A DNA stretch of 64,000 nt, from positions 1-64,000 of IMG/VR virus record IMGVR_UViG_3300025010_000048; one strand, written 5' to 3'. A program made the translations under genes and the position numbers. The stretch's first letter is position 1, and every line of letters begins with the position of its first letter. Below are positions 17,210-25,486 of this stretch, in pieces. Source of the DNA: a virus. The notes below the pieces were generated by a model. The model made no database searches and had not been told where the DNA came from. It worked only from the letters and a program-made list of their open reading frames with translations.

Positions 17210-18856
17210 TTACATTCCGTAGAATCCCGGTAATCCTTCTTGTTCCTCATCGTCCTCATCTTCTGCCCATTGTTCCATTGACTGAGCATTCAACCTTCTG
17301 CCCTTATCTTGACCAGGGAGAAAGGGAATGCTGTCGTTATTCTTAAAGGCAGTAGTCATATGAATATGTACTCCGATAGCACACATTATAATTACATCAT
17401 CATGCTGCCCACCCCTTGCCGCTTCTTTTCCGTTTGGGTGTCGGACAAAATTCATCGCTTCATCAACAAAGCGTTTCCAATAACACTCGAATACTCCTTC
17501 ACGCACAACCTTTTTAATGGCATCAACGATTAACGGACGAGTCTTAGGAGTTGTATACCATCCTAGCTTCTGCCTTGTTTGGTCGCTGCGCTTATCGTAA
17601 ACTTGCGTTCTGTATATATCATAGTAAACACGTTTAAGGTGACTGATTGTAGTTAGACCATGATTATTGCCCTCCGGTACTAGCATAGGCAGACCGTAGT
17701 ATACGGCTAGTCTGTGCATATAGTCGGCTAAAACGTCCGGTTCAACGTGTCCATGATAGACAGCATCTAACCTTAATCTATGCCGGTTAACAACGCCCAC
17801 AGCATCGAAGTCGCCATGCTCTAAACCTTCGGCAACGTCAGCAGGTATTAGATATTCCGCGCCCTTCTCAGGATGGAACCATATCTCGTATTCGCCCTTT
17901 TCTTCGGGTTGCCAATAGACTTGTACCTTTGCCGGACTTGTCCATATGAGGTTTCCACGCTCGCCGGGATAGCAGTTCTTCTGCATTTCAGCTATTCTGC
18001 CGATATTAAAAGAACATTTACCGGGCATAATAAAACGCCCATATTTCCGCGCTTCTAACTCCGCCTCATCCATAGACGCTTCAAGGCGTTTCTTTTCATT
18101 TGCTGATAAATAAGGGTTATCGTTCCATTCAACCATTATCAAGAATATTTCATCGTCACGTTTTTCAATAGGTTTCGAGTCATTAAGATAGATGTCGTTA
18201 TATACCCATGTCATACCTTGTAGCGGAGTCATTGTTCCAAATAAATCACCCTCGGTATCCATAAGGCGCATCATTATTTCCGTGTATATATCCTTGGGAC
18301 TTTCTTCGTCAAGCCACGCCCAATGCTGAGATGAACCTTGAAACTTCTCTCTGCCTTGGTCGTAGGACTTAAATCCGATAATCCCACCCCCGACAAGGCG
18401 TATAGTGTCGATAATGCCTGTACTGCGGTAGGTTATCTTTTTAATCTCCCTTAATGGCAATAATCCAGGTATTCCGGTTTCAACATCACCCAATATTTTC
18501 TTTTGAGTAACGTCCCTTTGTACCTCGAAGGATACTGAACATACCCAACCACGGGTAGGTTTTCCGCCAAAACGAGTTATCAGAGGTTCGTACTTCTCTC
18601 TTAAATCATCCGGCCAATCTATAAGATAAGGGCGTATTCTCTCACCTAATGCAAGGAATACTGCCCTAATTGCGCCAGATTCCGTTTTTCCTGTACGATT
18701 CCCACCCAGTATCCAGCTATTCCTTTTATTGGATAATAGAAACTTTTCTTGCTTATCGTAGGGCCGGATAAAACGAATATGTTCTTCTTTTTGCCGCCGT
18801 TCTAGTTCATTAATAAACCGTAACGCTTCTTTTTCCTTTGCTGTTAGTTTTGCCAT
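17210..18856 (-). CDS. terL: Terminase large subunit
   Basis: 548 residues. The ATPase domain shows Walker A GGNRTGKT at residues 51-58 and Walker B WAWLDEE at about 179-185. A C-terminal RNase H-like nuclease domain follows, with PADVAEGLEHGDFDAVGV (first acidic site) and a late His-Asp-Asp segment (GGQHDDVIIM). It cuts and pumps DNA into proheads through the portal. Here it is separated from the small subunit by several small genes, which is unusual. Confidence 0.95.
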   Translation of the reverse strand: MAKLTAKEKEALRFINELERRQKEEHIRFIRPYDKQEKFLLSNKRNSWILGGNRTGKTESGAIRAVFLALGERIRPYLIDWPDDLREKYEPLITRFGGKPTRGWVCSVSFEVQRDVTQKKILGDVETGIPGLLPLREIKKITYRSTGIIDTIRLVGGGIIGFKSYDQGREKFQGSSQHWAWLDEESPKDIYTEIMMRLMDTEGDLFGTMTPLQGMTWVYNDIYLNDSKPIEKRDDEIFLIMVEWNDNPYLSANEKKRLEASMDEAELEARKYGRFIMPGKCSFNIGRIAEMQKNCYPGERGNLIWTSPAKVQVYWQPEEKGEYEIWFHPEKGAEYLIPADVAEGLEHGDFDAVGVVNRHRLRLDAVYHGHVEPDVLADYMHRLAVYYGLPMLVPEGNNHGLTTISHLKRVYYDIYRTQVYDKRSDQTRQKLGWYTTPKTRPLIVDAIKKVVREGVFECYWKRFVDEAMNFVRHPNGKEAARGGQHDDVIIMCAIGVHIHMTTAFKNNDSIPFLPGQDKGRRLNAQSMEQWAEDEDDEEQEGLPGFYGM

Positions 18857-18871
18857 GTTGTCACCTAAACG

Positions 18872-19600
18872 CTATGCAGTAGCCAACGTACCTTCCAACT
18901 GAACCATAAACGCCGGTGGGTTAGCATTTGTGCCGTTAGTAATAGAAAACTTAACTATCTCACCTGCCGCCAATATCTTGTAGGTTGCGGATAATGCGCC
19001 TAAACTTGCCGCCGTACCGGATGCCGGAAACGCTGTTCCAGTATTGTATGTTTTGGTAACGATAGCACTTGAACCATTCTTAACCACGACAACGCAGGTA
19101 TTAGAATCGTCAATACCTGCCGGTGCGCCCTGAGATAGTACTTTAATGTCGGTTAATGTTAGTGCGTAACCAGTAGGTATTACCAGTAGTGGTCTATCTG
19201 CTATGTCTGCATCTGCTGATAAATCCTCAATTTGATAGGAGAATATTTTAGCATTAGCAGCGTTTAGTTGCGCTGCGGTTATAGTGGAACTTGCTAGTTT
19301 ATTTAACTCTGCAGCGGTTGCTGTAACCGAAGTTCCTGCAGCTGCACCTAGTTTTAAGTCTGCTACTGCCAATACATCTACGTTTTTATTGGTTCCTAAA
19401 ACGAGTGCCTTACCTGCTACCGCTGTACCGGCAACTGATGTGTCGATTAAATTAAGTTCTGCTGCCGATGCGGTTACTGCTGTACCGGATTGATATAGCA
19501 CACCTGTTGGACCTGCTACCTGTACCTCTGCACCTTCTGGACCGGCGAATAATCCTTCTTCGCCGGATGGTTTGCCGATGTGTGTATATTCTTTTGCCAT
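18872..19600 (-). CDS. Head-fibre-like virion protein
   Basis: 242 residues. Three copies of an A-x-E/Q-L-N unit occur (VTASAAELNLIDTSVAGT, VTATAAELNKL, TITAAQLNAAN), as in phage head-fibre or decoration proteins. The C-terminal half is beta-rich (VVVVKNGSSAIVTKTYNTG). It probably coats the capsid surface. Its place just upstream of terL is somewhat unusual. Confidence 0.65.
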   Translation of the reverse strand: MAKEYTHIGKPSGEEGLFAGPEGAEVQVAGPTGVLYQSGTAVTASAAELNLIDTSVAGTAVAGKALVLGTNKNVDVLAVADLKLGAAAGTSVTATAAELNKLASSTITAAQLNAANAKIFSYQIEDLSADADIADRPLLVIPTGYALTLTDIKVLSQGAPAGIDDSNTCVVVVKNGSSAIVTKTYNTGTAFPASGTAASLGALSATYKILAAGEIVKFSITNGTNANPPAFMVQLEGTLATA

Positions 19601-19613
19601 TGATTGTTCCTCC

Positions 19614-19949
19614 TTAGAATGTTAATTTATTATCCTTAAGTACCTGATATAATCCTGCTTCGAGTGCCGTTATTTGCCGATGTTCTAAATTAATTTCAAG
19701 ACTTTGATTAATTGCCTCAATTATCTCATGCAGAAAAGTTGATTCAATCTGACTTTGAGTTTTATTTTTATTTACTCGGATAGTATTGGTGTTTGGATTC
19801 ATGCTACCATAATTGCTTGTTTCGTTATCGTCAAGCATAATGACTTTGAAATCATGCCCAAGGATTTTAAGGCTATTTGGTATTTTAGGGCCAATCCATT
19901 CACATGCCAATCCTTCCGGAAATTTATGCTCAGAGCAATTCATGCACAT
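19614..19949 (-). CDS. Small zincin-like protein (HExxE variant)
   Basis: 111 residues. LHEIIEAINQSLEIN at about residues 73-87 resembles the helix of ImmA/IrrE-like or phage metalloprotease-type proteins, but the second His of HExxH is Glu. The downstream LEHRQITALEAGLYQ helix keeps the family spacing. It may be a non-catalytic relative. Cys-x-x-Cys occurs at the N-terminus (CMNCSEH). Confidence 0.6.
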   Translation of the reverse strand: MCMNCSEHKFPEGLACEWIGPKIPNSLKILGHDFKVIMLDDNETSNYGSMNPNTNTIRVNKNKTQSQIESTFLHEIIEAINQSLEINLEHRQITALEAGLYQVLKDNKLTF

Positions 19950-19976
19950 TCTTTACACCGTCCTCGGTATTTTTAT

Positions 19977-20243
19977 TTAACAGTCCCATTTATCCAGGGC
20001 TAATTTCTTCCTCGTTGGTCTGCCCTTTTCATCCTTCATAGGTCCCGGCATACCACCCATACGAGCACAGAAGGACTTTCTTCTTGCCGCTGATTTAGGT
20101 GATTTTTTAGCTTGTTCCTTAGATACGGGAGGTTTAAGATTACTGCCGGGGTTTTCTTTTTCGTAGGACTTACGACCTTTCTCTGTTAATCCTCCAGTTT
20201 TACTTTTCCCTTCTGCCCTAGTCCAAGCAGGAGTTTTAGGCAT
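19977..20243 (-). CDS. DUF6321-type conserved phage protein
   Basis: 88 residues with the diagnostic phrases PAWTRAEGKSKTGGLTEKGR and FCARMGGMPGPMKDEKGRPT. These match a small basic protein family conserved in many phages near terminase genes. Function unknown; the high Lys/Arg content suggests nucleic acid binding. Confidence 0.8.
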   Translation of the reverse strand: MPKTPAWTRAEGKSKTGGLTEKGRKSYEKENPGSNLKPPVSKEQAKKSPKSAARRKSFCARMGGMPGPMKDEKGRPTRKKLALDKWDC

Positions 20244-20259
20244 ATTGTCACCACCTGTT

Positions 20260-20703
20260 TTAGTCTATAAATTTAGGTATCAATAAACCACTTTCCGTTT
20301 CCTCTACATATATATCTATATCATTTACAACATCATCAACGGTAACAGACTTAGTTATCTTTGGACTACTATCACAACTTGTATCAGACTCCATATTGAT
20401 ATACTCGTATTCGGAGAATCCTTCGCACAATAATTCATCTTGCCTACCATATACTCCATCTACATATAGATTGCCGTTACTCTCCGAACAATGATCATCT
20501 GACCATGCAAACCAATCATGTCCTTCATGTTCAATAAGACATTTATGGAAATTTTGATTCTTAGACAAACTCTTGTTTTCACCATCTAAGGCATCGTATT
20601 CTTTAATTGTTCCTACATGATCAAGCCAACTTAAATATGAACCATATCCAAGATAATAAGTCTTTTTGCAGTCAACACAGGTGAAATTTCCACTCCTACC
20701 CAT
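20260..20703 (-). CDS. Zinc-ribbon-start hypothetical protein, paralogue B
   Basis: 147 residues, paralogue of the 13985-14422 protein (shared CVDCKKTYYLGY-type start and EHEGHDWFAWS segment). The C-terminal part is acidic. Possible single metal site from Cys and His. Function unknown. Confidence 0.6.
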   Translation of the reverse strand: MGRSGNFTCVDCKKTYYLGYGSYLSWLDHVGTIKEYDALDGENKSLSKNQNFHKCLIEHEGHDWFAWSDDHCSESNGNLYVDGVYGRQDELLCEGFSEYEYINMESDTSCDSSPKITKSVTVDDVVNDIDIYVEETESGLLIPKFID

Positions 20704-20784
20704 ACACTACACCCCTGTTCTCAGTGGTCTCGGAATTTATAGAGAAATTTTTAAAAATTTTAGGTTGCCGGAAAAATGGTTTTT

Positions 20785-21078
20785 CTAATCTGAAATGGGG
20801 ATGGGGTGGTACTGTAATTCCGCTATCCTTAACTCTATGTCATTCTTAATAATGTTCATTGCATCATCGAATCTGCCGTTAACAATAACCTCTCTGCCGA
20901 TAGATATGTTAATATCGTACCTGTCGGATGACTGGTTCTTAGATGCAGTAACCTTAATAAAGTCAGATAGGTATAGTTCATTTGTAGGTTTCTGGGAATA
21001 TAGTTCGTTGACATACTTATCAAACGACTTCTTTATTTCGGGAGATAGTTCTTTTTGCCAGTTAGATGATGTTAGCAC
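20785..21078 (-). CDS. Hypothetical protein
   Basis: 97 residues. The middle has RYDINISIGREVIVNGRFDD and a C-terminal helix NIIKNDIELRIAELQY. No motif recognised. First gene downstream of the possible packaging-site region. Confidence 0.5.
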   Translation of the reverse strand: MLTSSNWQKELSPEIKKSFDKYVNELYSQKPTNELYLSDFIKVTASKNQSSDRYDINISIGREVIVNGRFDDAMNIIKNDIELRIAELQYHPIPISD

Positions 21079-21448
21079 ATTGACACCTCCGTTCTCGGTT
21101 GATGGATAATGGATGTTTTAATATGAATGATATAGATTGTTGATAAAATTTATAAATTGGTGTGATCTGTGTTGGTACTATATATACTAATGCAACCCCA
21201 CCCCCGGTACCGATTGTCTCATAGGGGGGGTGATCGCACAGGCACAGCTACAGGGCCGGCGCACAGGCCAGCACAATGGTACAATGTAGGTTAACAACCC
21301 TAGGGTTGCGACTACTACAAATAATGGTAGATTGTCTTTTTGGGGTGGACTACTGCCGGTTTTATTATTGACAGCTTCAAGAAACCCAGTAAACACAAGG
21401 CCTACAGCGTTTTAGGTAGTTAACATAATATTTATTATCGGTACTTAG
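21079..21448. other. 370-base gene-free region, possible cos/pac site
   Basis: No convincing gene. It contains a C-tract and G-tract inverted repeat (CACCCCC near 21196 and GGGGGTG near 21231), a repeated GCACAGG, and a local rise in GC content. It is directly downstream of the terminase small subunit gene, a usual place for a packaging site. The 69-residue ORF at 21187-21396 has no ribosome site and is probably noncoding. Confidence 0.4.
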
Positions 21449-21841
21449 TTATTCTCCTAATACTTCCTTGGCTTTTCGGGCTAATTCTGCAGAAGTGAGT
21501 TCCAACTCCACAGGGCCGCCGTCTTTGCCGGTCAGCTGAAGTTGTTGTGTATCGCTCCAGCCGTGGTTTTTCATCCAAAAAATAGCTCCGGCAGGATTCT
21601 TGCCGGAAAACAAGCTAGACTCCACAAAACGCTCTACTTTTGCCTTTGCCTTTTTAAGAACGTGTGAAAACTCTTCTACTTCGGACCAATCAATCAGTCC
21701 TCGTCTATCCGTCCCAATCGCCAAAGCTAATCCTGTAATTGTTAAAGGTTCGCCCTTTTCTTCACACTCAGCAAAATAAGCATCTATTAAAGGTTGCATT
21801 TCTTCGCCGCTCTTATATTTTCTCGGTCTACCTCCTGGCAT
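21449..21841 (-). CDS. terS: Terminase small subunit
   Basis: 130 residues. The N-terminus MPGGRPRKYKSGEEMQPLID, followed by LTITGLALAIGTDRRGLIDW (a DNA-binding helix-turn-helix at residues about 33-55) and AIFWMKNHGWSDTQQLQLTG, matches the gp3/Terminase_5 family. It recognises the packaging site and delivers DNA to the large subunit. Confidence 0.85.
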   Translation of the reverse strand: MPGGRPRKYKSGEEMQPLIDAYFAECEEKGEPLTITGLALAIGTDRRGLIDWSEVEEFSHVLKKAKAKVERFVESSLFSGKNPAGAIFWMKNHGWSDTQQLQLTGKDGGPVELELTSAELARKAKEVLGE

Positions 21842-21989
21842 AACTTCACCTCATCTCAATACTTCTACAAACAAAAAAACTCAGCTCTACCCACAAAGCA
21901 GGCAAAACTCAATTCTCAATCAAATTTAACCCCTCTCACAGCCCCATACAGCCGAGATAATCATGTTGCAGGTGTTTTGTACCTGCAAG

Positions 21990-22580
21990 TTATCCCTTAG
22001 CCATATACGACCGGTTAACGTAATAATGACTACCCTTTTTAAACATCACACCGGTATTAATCAACGGATTAACTCTGTTGTAAGCATTTCGCTTAGTCTC
22101 TCCGATTTTTTCAGCTATATCATTAATTGTTAATTTCTCCTTAGTTTTCCGGTCTATTAGTGCACCGCTATGCCAATCAATTAAAGGCGCAACCGATATT
22201 AAAAAACCTATATCGTTATAACTGAGTCTGTCAGCTAATTCCATTAGTTTTTCGTTATACAGTTTAACGTATGTAGGTTTATTTGTGCTTCTTTTTTTTG
22301 GAGGGTTTTTATTCTCTCCTTTTTTATGCCAAAAACCGTAATATTCGTGTTCTATCTCCGCATCTCTAATGTGAATGTATTCAGATTGCTTGTCCGGCGC
22401 TTCTTCCCTCGTAAATATAGCTTGTGCGGTTGTAGCGTTTACACCTAACGGAAATATACCGTTTTCCGGTTTATTATGCCAGACTTCAGCTATCATTTCC
22501 CCTGTTTCCGGATCTATAACTTGTCTGCGCTTTCTGCCATAACCAAAGTCATCATCCAGTATCAAGCATCTTTTAATCAA
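21990..22580 (-). CDS. Winged-helix DNA-binding protein, RepL-like
   Basis: 196 residues. Residues about 95-196 read as a winged helix: YNEKLMELADRLSYNDIGFL, LTINDIAEKIGETKRNAYNR, then LINTGVMFKKGSHYYVN. This matches the RepL/phage regulatory wHTH type. The N-terminal part is a short beta domain (DPETGEMIAEVW). It may be a transcription or replication regulator. It lies between terS and the late activator. Confidence 0.65.
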   Translation of the reverse strand: MIKRCLILDDDFGYGRKRRQVIDPETGEMIAEVWHNKPENGIFPLGVNATTAQAIFTREEAPDKQSEYIHIRDAEIEHEYYGFWHKKGENKNPPKKRSTNKPTYVKLYNEKLMELADRLSYNDIGFLISVAPLIDWHSGALIDRKTKEKLTINDIAEKIGETKRNAYNRVNPLINTGVMFKKGSHYYVNRSYMAKG

Positions 22581-22674
22581 ACAAAAATCAACTCACTTTT
22601 TCGATATATATAATAGCAAATCACACCTTAAAACCGCAAAACCTTGATATTGCTGGGCTAAAGCCTATTTTAGT

Positions 22675-22708
22675 TGTGAACGAATCGTTCACATAGTATT
22701 TAATACTA
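22675..22708. promoter_or_regulatory. Two adjacent palindromes, possible late-operon operator
   Basis: TGTGAACGA and TCGTTCACA flank one base (22675-22693), and TAGTATT and AATACTA flank one base (22694-22708). They lie between the RinA/ArpU-like gene and the rest of the late operon, where an activator of late transcription should bind. Confidence 0.55.
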
Positions 22709-22808
22709 GATACATAAAAAATAAGCTAAATATACATAATTACAACTTCCCCATATTAATATAATACTGCATGTAGTAAATTACTACCCTATACGGTAAT
22801 TGAAAAAC

Positions 22809-23258
22809 TCACAAAGCAACACTTCCAAACAGCTGCACCGCAAACCTATGTATAGCACTTTTCCGCAAATTATAGATGCTACGTTCCGTGCTGTAGTTCA
22901 GTTTCTCCGCGATCTTCTCCTTGGTCAACTGGTCTATATACCACATTCTCAATACTTGTCCAAAAAGCTGACACTTATCCGTCCGCGATATCGCCTCCAA
23001 AGTCTCATCAATCTCCTTAAGCTGTTGCGCTGTCAATTCCCGATTCTCCTGCAACTCCACAATATTATAAAACAAAAAGCCGGTATTATCGTTTCTACTC
23101 CCTCTTACTCCGGTTTCGTCCAAAATAGCTGCTCGCATCTGCCGGGGACAAGTAGACATAGACAATCTCCGGATCTGCCTGTCCATATTTTCCACGGCCA
23201 ACTGCATGTCCACATAAAACTCTAAAACTTTCTCCGCCTGCTCAATATAATCTATCAT
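22809..23258 (-). CDS. RinA/ArpU-type late transcription activator
   Basis: 149 residues. Residues about 90-140 carry a sigma-70 region 4-like helix-turn-helix: VLRMWYIDQLTKEKIAEKLN then YSTERSIYNLRKSAIHRF. The N-terminal half is helical with LSMSTCPRQMRAAILDETG. This matches phage regulators that switch on packaging and structural genes. It heads the minus-strand late operon and has its own promoter upstream. Confidence 0.8.
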   Translation of the reverse strand: MIDYIEQAEKVLEFYVDMQLAVENMDRQIRRLSMSTCPRQMRAAILDETGVRGSRNDNTGFLFYNIVELQENRELTAQQLKEIDETLEAISRTDKCQLFGQVLRMWYIDQLTKEKIAEKLNYSTERSIYNLRKSAIHRFAVQLFGSVAL

Positions 23259-23294
23259 TTTACTCCTCCAATATTATCAGCTAAATATATCTAT

Positions 23295-23323
23295 ATTATA
23301 TATATTTTTCAGCGAAATCTCAA
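23295..23323 (-). promoter_or_regulatory. Promoter for the late activator gene
   Basis: On the minus strand TTGAGA (23323-23318) and TATAAT (23300-23295) are separated by 17 bases, about 37 bases before the ATG of the RinA/ArpU-like gene. Confidence 0.65.
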
Positions 23324-23354
23324 TAATCAGCACCGGCAAGTTAATAAGACAGTT

Positions 23355-23386
23355 AATAAACCGCTAACCATGCGGTTTATTCTTTT
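23355..23386 (+). terminator. Intrinsic terminator between divergent modules
   Basis: AATAAACCGC and GCGGTTTATT are separated by 7 bases and followed by CTTTTT. The whole 23259-23615 interval holds this hairpin, the late-activ ator promoter and an A/T-rich leader for the first early gene, but no convincing ORF. Confidence 0.65.
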
Positions 23387-23615
23387 TACCTTCACCCGCA
23401 ACAAAAAACACCCTCCACAACAGCCTCATATAGCCACACAAAACACCCTTCAAGTAGTTTTATACCTGCAATTCCTGTTTGACGTTCTGAAAGCTATTTT
23501 AAGGCATTTGTCTTGTTTCTTCTATTATATGCGGCGAAAAGTTTATACAATACGGTATTTACACCATAACGATATAGTAGTATTATATATCTATCATCAA
23601 AAAGGAGTTGATTAA

Positions 23616-23804
23616 ATGGCAGTAGGTCCAAACACAACGCAGATAACTTTTTACGTCAGCAAAGACTTAAAAGAGCGAGTCAAGCGGGCAGTCGAAAAAT
23701 TAAATAATTCCGAATTGGGTAAAGTTTCCATAGGTACGATCGGCACAATAGCCCTGGAACAATACCTCGCAAGCCTTGAAAACACTACAAAAACTCAGGG
23801 ATAA
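23616..23804 (+). CDS. Ribbon-helix-helix-like regulator
   Basis: 62 residues. A beta strand QITFYVSKDL followed by helix KERVKRAVEKLNNSE and a second helix GTIGTIALEQYLASLE fits the ribbon-helix-helix fold. It has an AAGGAG site. It is the first plus-strand gene after the divergent junction and may control early or late promoters. Confidence 0.6.
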   Translation: MAVGPNTTQITFYVSKDLKERVKRAVEKLNNSELGKVSIGTIGTIALEQYLASLENTTKTQG

Positions 23805-23834
23805 AAATTCCCTGATAATTTTTTAAATAAAGTG

Positions 23835-23863
23835 TTGACACTGTGTTTATACTGTGATAATAT
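23835..23863 (+). promoter_or_regulatory. Early promoter with repeated ACTGTG
   Basis: TTGACA and TAATAT are separated by 17 bases. ACTGTG occurs twice in the spacer, 11 bases apart, as a possible operator. The promoter drives the early gene series from 23906. Confidence 0.7.
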
Positions 23864-23905
23864 AATAATCAAGAACAGCGAGACACAAACGAAGGGGGAA
23901 ACGAA

Positions 23906-24118
23906 ATGACCAATAAAGAATTAAAACAGCAGGCATTAGACCTAAAACTGCAAATGAGTCGCCGCCGGGTGGCATGTGCTAACGGTAACGACATAATAAA
24001 GTTAATGCAATGTCACCAAGCAGGAGACTACGCACCAATGCAAGAAACCAAACTATATAATAAATACTCCGGCGAATACTGCGAATACTTGGAAATATTA
24101 AACAAACAACCTGCCTGA
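23906..24118 (+). CDS. Hypothetical early protein
   Basis: 70 residues, helical and basic, starting MTNKELKQQALDLKLQMSRR. It has a GGGGG-type site eight bases before ATG. No motif recognised. It is the first gene after the early promoter. Confidence 0.55.
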   Translation: MTNKELKQQALDLKLQMSRRRVACANGNDIIKLMQCHQAGDYAPMQETKLYNKYSGEYCEYLEILNKQPA

Positions 24119-24158
24119 CGGGCTGTAGACAGCGAAAACGGGGAAACCCGTTAGCAGG
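24110..24158 (+). promoter_or_regulatory. Early leader hairpin 1
   Basis: CCTG plus CTGACGGG pairs with CCCGTTAG plus CAGG (12 base pairs with one G-U and one bulge). The loop contains a second hairpin, GCTG-TAGA-CAGC. It overlaps the upstream stop codon and lies just before the next early gene. Confidence 0.6.
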
Positions 24159-24185
24159 ATAAACTAAATACGAGGGGGATAAAAA

Positions 24186-24401
24186 ATGATAAAAAGAATT
24201 TTTAACGGCGAAGGTTACACGATTACATTAGTAACTGACCTGGGTAATACGGAAATTCCAGGAAGAAGTATAACTGAAATAGAAGTACCGGAAGGCGCAC
24301 AATTTAACTCAGATAACTTCTATATACATGAGGACGGGTTGTGGTACGCTAAAACAGAAGATTGCTTCACCGGCGCAGATATGGAAATCTACTCCGAATA
24401 G
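24186..24401 (+). CDS. Hypothetical early protein
   Basis: 71 residues: a compact beta protein, with YTITLVTDLGNTEIPGR and IEVPEGAQFNSDNFYIHEDG. A GAGGGGG site precedes the ATG. No family recognised. Confidence 0.55.
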   Translation: MIKRIFNGEGYTITLVTDLGNTEIPGRSITEIEVPEGAQFNSDNFYIHEDGLWYAKTEDCFTGADMEIYSE

Positions 24402-24644
24402 TCGAAACCGGGGCAACCTGGTCAGCAGGAATGGCTACCTGCTCTGAGGATGACAGCCAACCAACAAGCTACCAGGCGAGGCGTTCCCTGGATGCAAGAC
24501 AGTATCACCAAGCAGCACAGCGCACCGACAGCAGCAAACTAGGCGCAACGTCCAAGTACAGGTCTTTGACAACTACACAAGTAGGCGGTTTAGGTTTTAC
24601 CTGAGGGCGCGACTTTGAGGTAAAACTTAAAAGGGGGAATTAGA
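24402..24644 (+). other. Structured intergenic leader region
   Basis: 243 bases with no supported gene; an overlapping 80-codon ORF has no ribosome site. It begins with CGAAACCGGGGCAACCTGGT and AGCAGG, resembling parts of two other early leaders. It has a GCAGG/CCTGC hairpin near 24444 and ends with GTTTTACCT (24594-24602) pairing with AGGTAAAAC (24618-24626) just before the next start codon. Confidence 0.55.
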
Positions 24645-24887
24645 ATGATGTTATTGTGGGTAAATGAAAGAGGTAAAGGCGAAGATGGAGCAGCAGGTTA
24701 TAAGGTAGACAGTATTGAAGATGCAGTAAAGAAATTTATCAAGATGTTTCCTTACGACAACATAGTTGGTTATGTTGCAGATGATAAAAGTCATGACAAA
24801 AGAACAATCTTTGTAAGTAAAAATAAGTTTAAGAGGATGGTCAGAAAAGAGTATGGCGGGGAATTTTACTGTGACATAGTTTTATAA
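24645..24887 (+). CDS. Hypothetical early protein
   Basis: 80 residues. It starts MMLLWVNERGKGEDGAAGYK and has VDSIEDAVKKFIKMFPYDNI. No motif recognised. It is preceded by a GGGGGAATTAGA site and by a TTTTACC-type leader hairpin. Confidence 0.55.
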   Translation: MMLLWVNERGKGEDGAAGYKVDSIEDAVKKFIKMFPYDNIVGYVADDKSHDKRTIFVSKNKFKRMVRKEYGGEFYCDIVL

Positions 24888-24888
24888 T

Positions 24889-24946
24889 CTAACCTCACGG
24901 TTAGATTTTACCTCTGCATCCTGCCGGGCGTGGAGGTAAAATCTAA
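24889..24946 (+). promoter_or_regulatory. Early two-hairpin leader
   Basis: CTAACC and GGTTAG form a first hairpin (24889-24904). TTAGATTTTACCTC (24901-24914) then pairs perfectly with GAGGTAAAATCTAA (24933-24946). The two stems share four bases, so they could be alternatives. The next ribosome-binding site follows immediately. Confidence 0.7.
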
Positions 24947-24961
24947 AAGGGAGGTAATGCT

Positions 24962-25369
24962 ATGTATAAAAATTTATATCTGGAAGTATCAGAAAAGACA
25001 AGAGGAATCGGCTATCACTACATCGTAACTGCAGGAGCAACAGCCAACACAGCATTTAAAACAGAGCAAGGTTATAAAAATTTCCTTGAGCGTACAGGTC
25101 TTACGCCGGAATTCCAGCAAACAGTCAATAGTCGTGAATATGGCAAAGTTGACTGCTATAAACTACATGGGAAGTATAATGAAAGATATTTCAAAAGCAT
25201 GGAAGAAATTCCGCAGGATGCAAAACAATATGTCGGACTGTCTAACGGTTCTTATGTTGACTGTTATTATGCCGACGTTGACGAGGTTAGAACCATGTTT
25301 TTACCTAACCCAAACTATAAAGAAGTTTACAAGCCAAAGGATTACCGCACTTACTCGGTTTTAAATTAG
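24962..25369 (+). CDS. Hypothetical early protein
   Basis: 135 residues with a GGGAGG site. It contains YHYIVTAGATANTAFKTEQG and a segment DCYKLHGKYNERYFKSMEE. Compact alpha/beta, no motif recognised. Downstream of the strongest leader hairpin. Confidence 0.6.
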   Translation: MYKNLYLEVSEKTRGIGYHYIVTAGATANTAFKTEQGYKNFLERTGLTPEFQQTVNSREYGKVDCYKLHGKYNERYFKSMEEIPQDAKQYVGLSNGSYVDCYYADVDEVRTMFLPNPNYKEVYKPKDYRTYSVLN

Positions 25370-25398
25370 TAAGGGTTAAGCCCTTGTCTAGCTTAAAA

Positions 25399-25435
25399 CT
25401 CCCCGGTAGCTGTAGCGAGCAGTAAAACCGGGGAG
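25399..25435 (+). promoter_or_regulatory. Early leader hairpin with GCTGTAG loop
   Basis: CTCCCCGGT pairs perfectly with ACCGGGGAG across 19 bases. The loop contains AGCTGTAGCGAGCAGTAAAA, similar to the loop of the 24110-24158 hairpin (GCTGTAGACAGCGAAAA). AGCAGG follows in both. Confidence 0.6.
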
Positions 25436-25486
25436 CAGGTAAAAATATATTCACCAATATTATAATAAATTATAGGGGGTAACACA

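Noticed and set aside
19614-19949. Active metalloprotease
   Set aside because: The second His of HExxH is Glu (HEIIE), so catalytic zinc binding is doubtful.
21187-21396. 69-codon minus-strand ORF in the terS-terL gap
   Set aside because: No ribosome site, unusual composition, and it sits in the possible packaging-site region.
23370-23615. 81-codon plus-strand ORF before the first early gene
   Set aside because: It overlaps a terminator hairpin, has no ribosome site and poor composition.
24362-24604. 80-codon ORF overlapping an early gene and its leader
   Set aside because: No ribosome site, it overlaps a better gene, and the bases are better explained as structured leader sequence.
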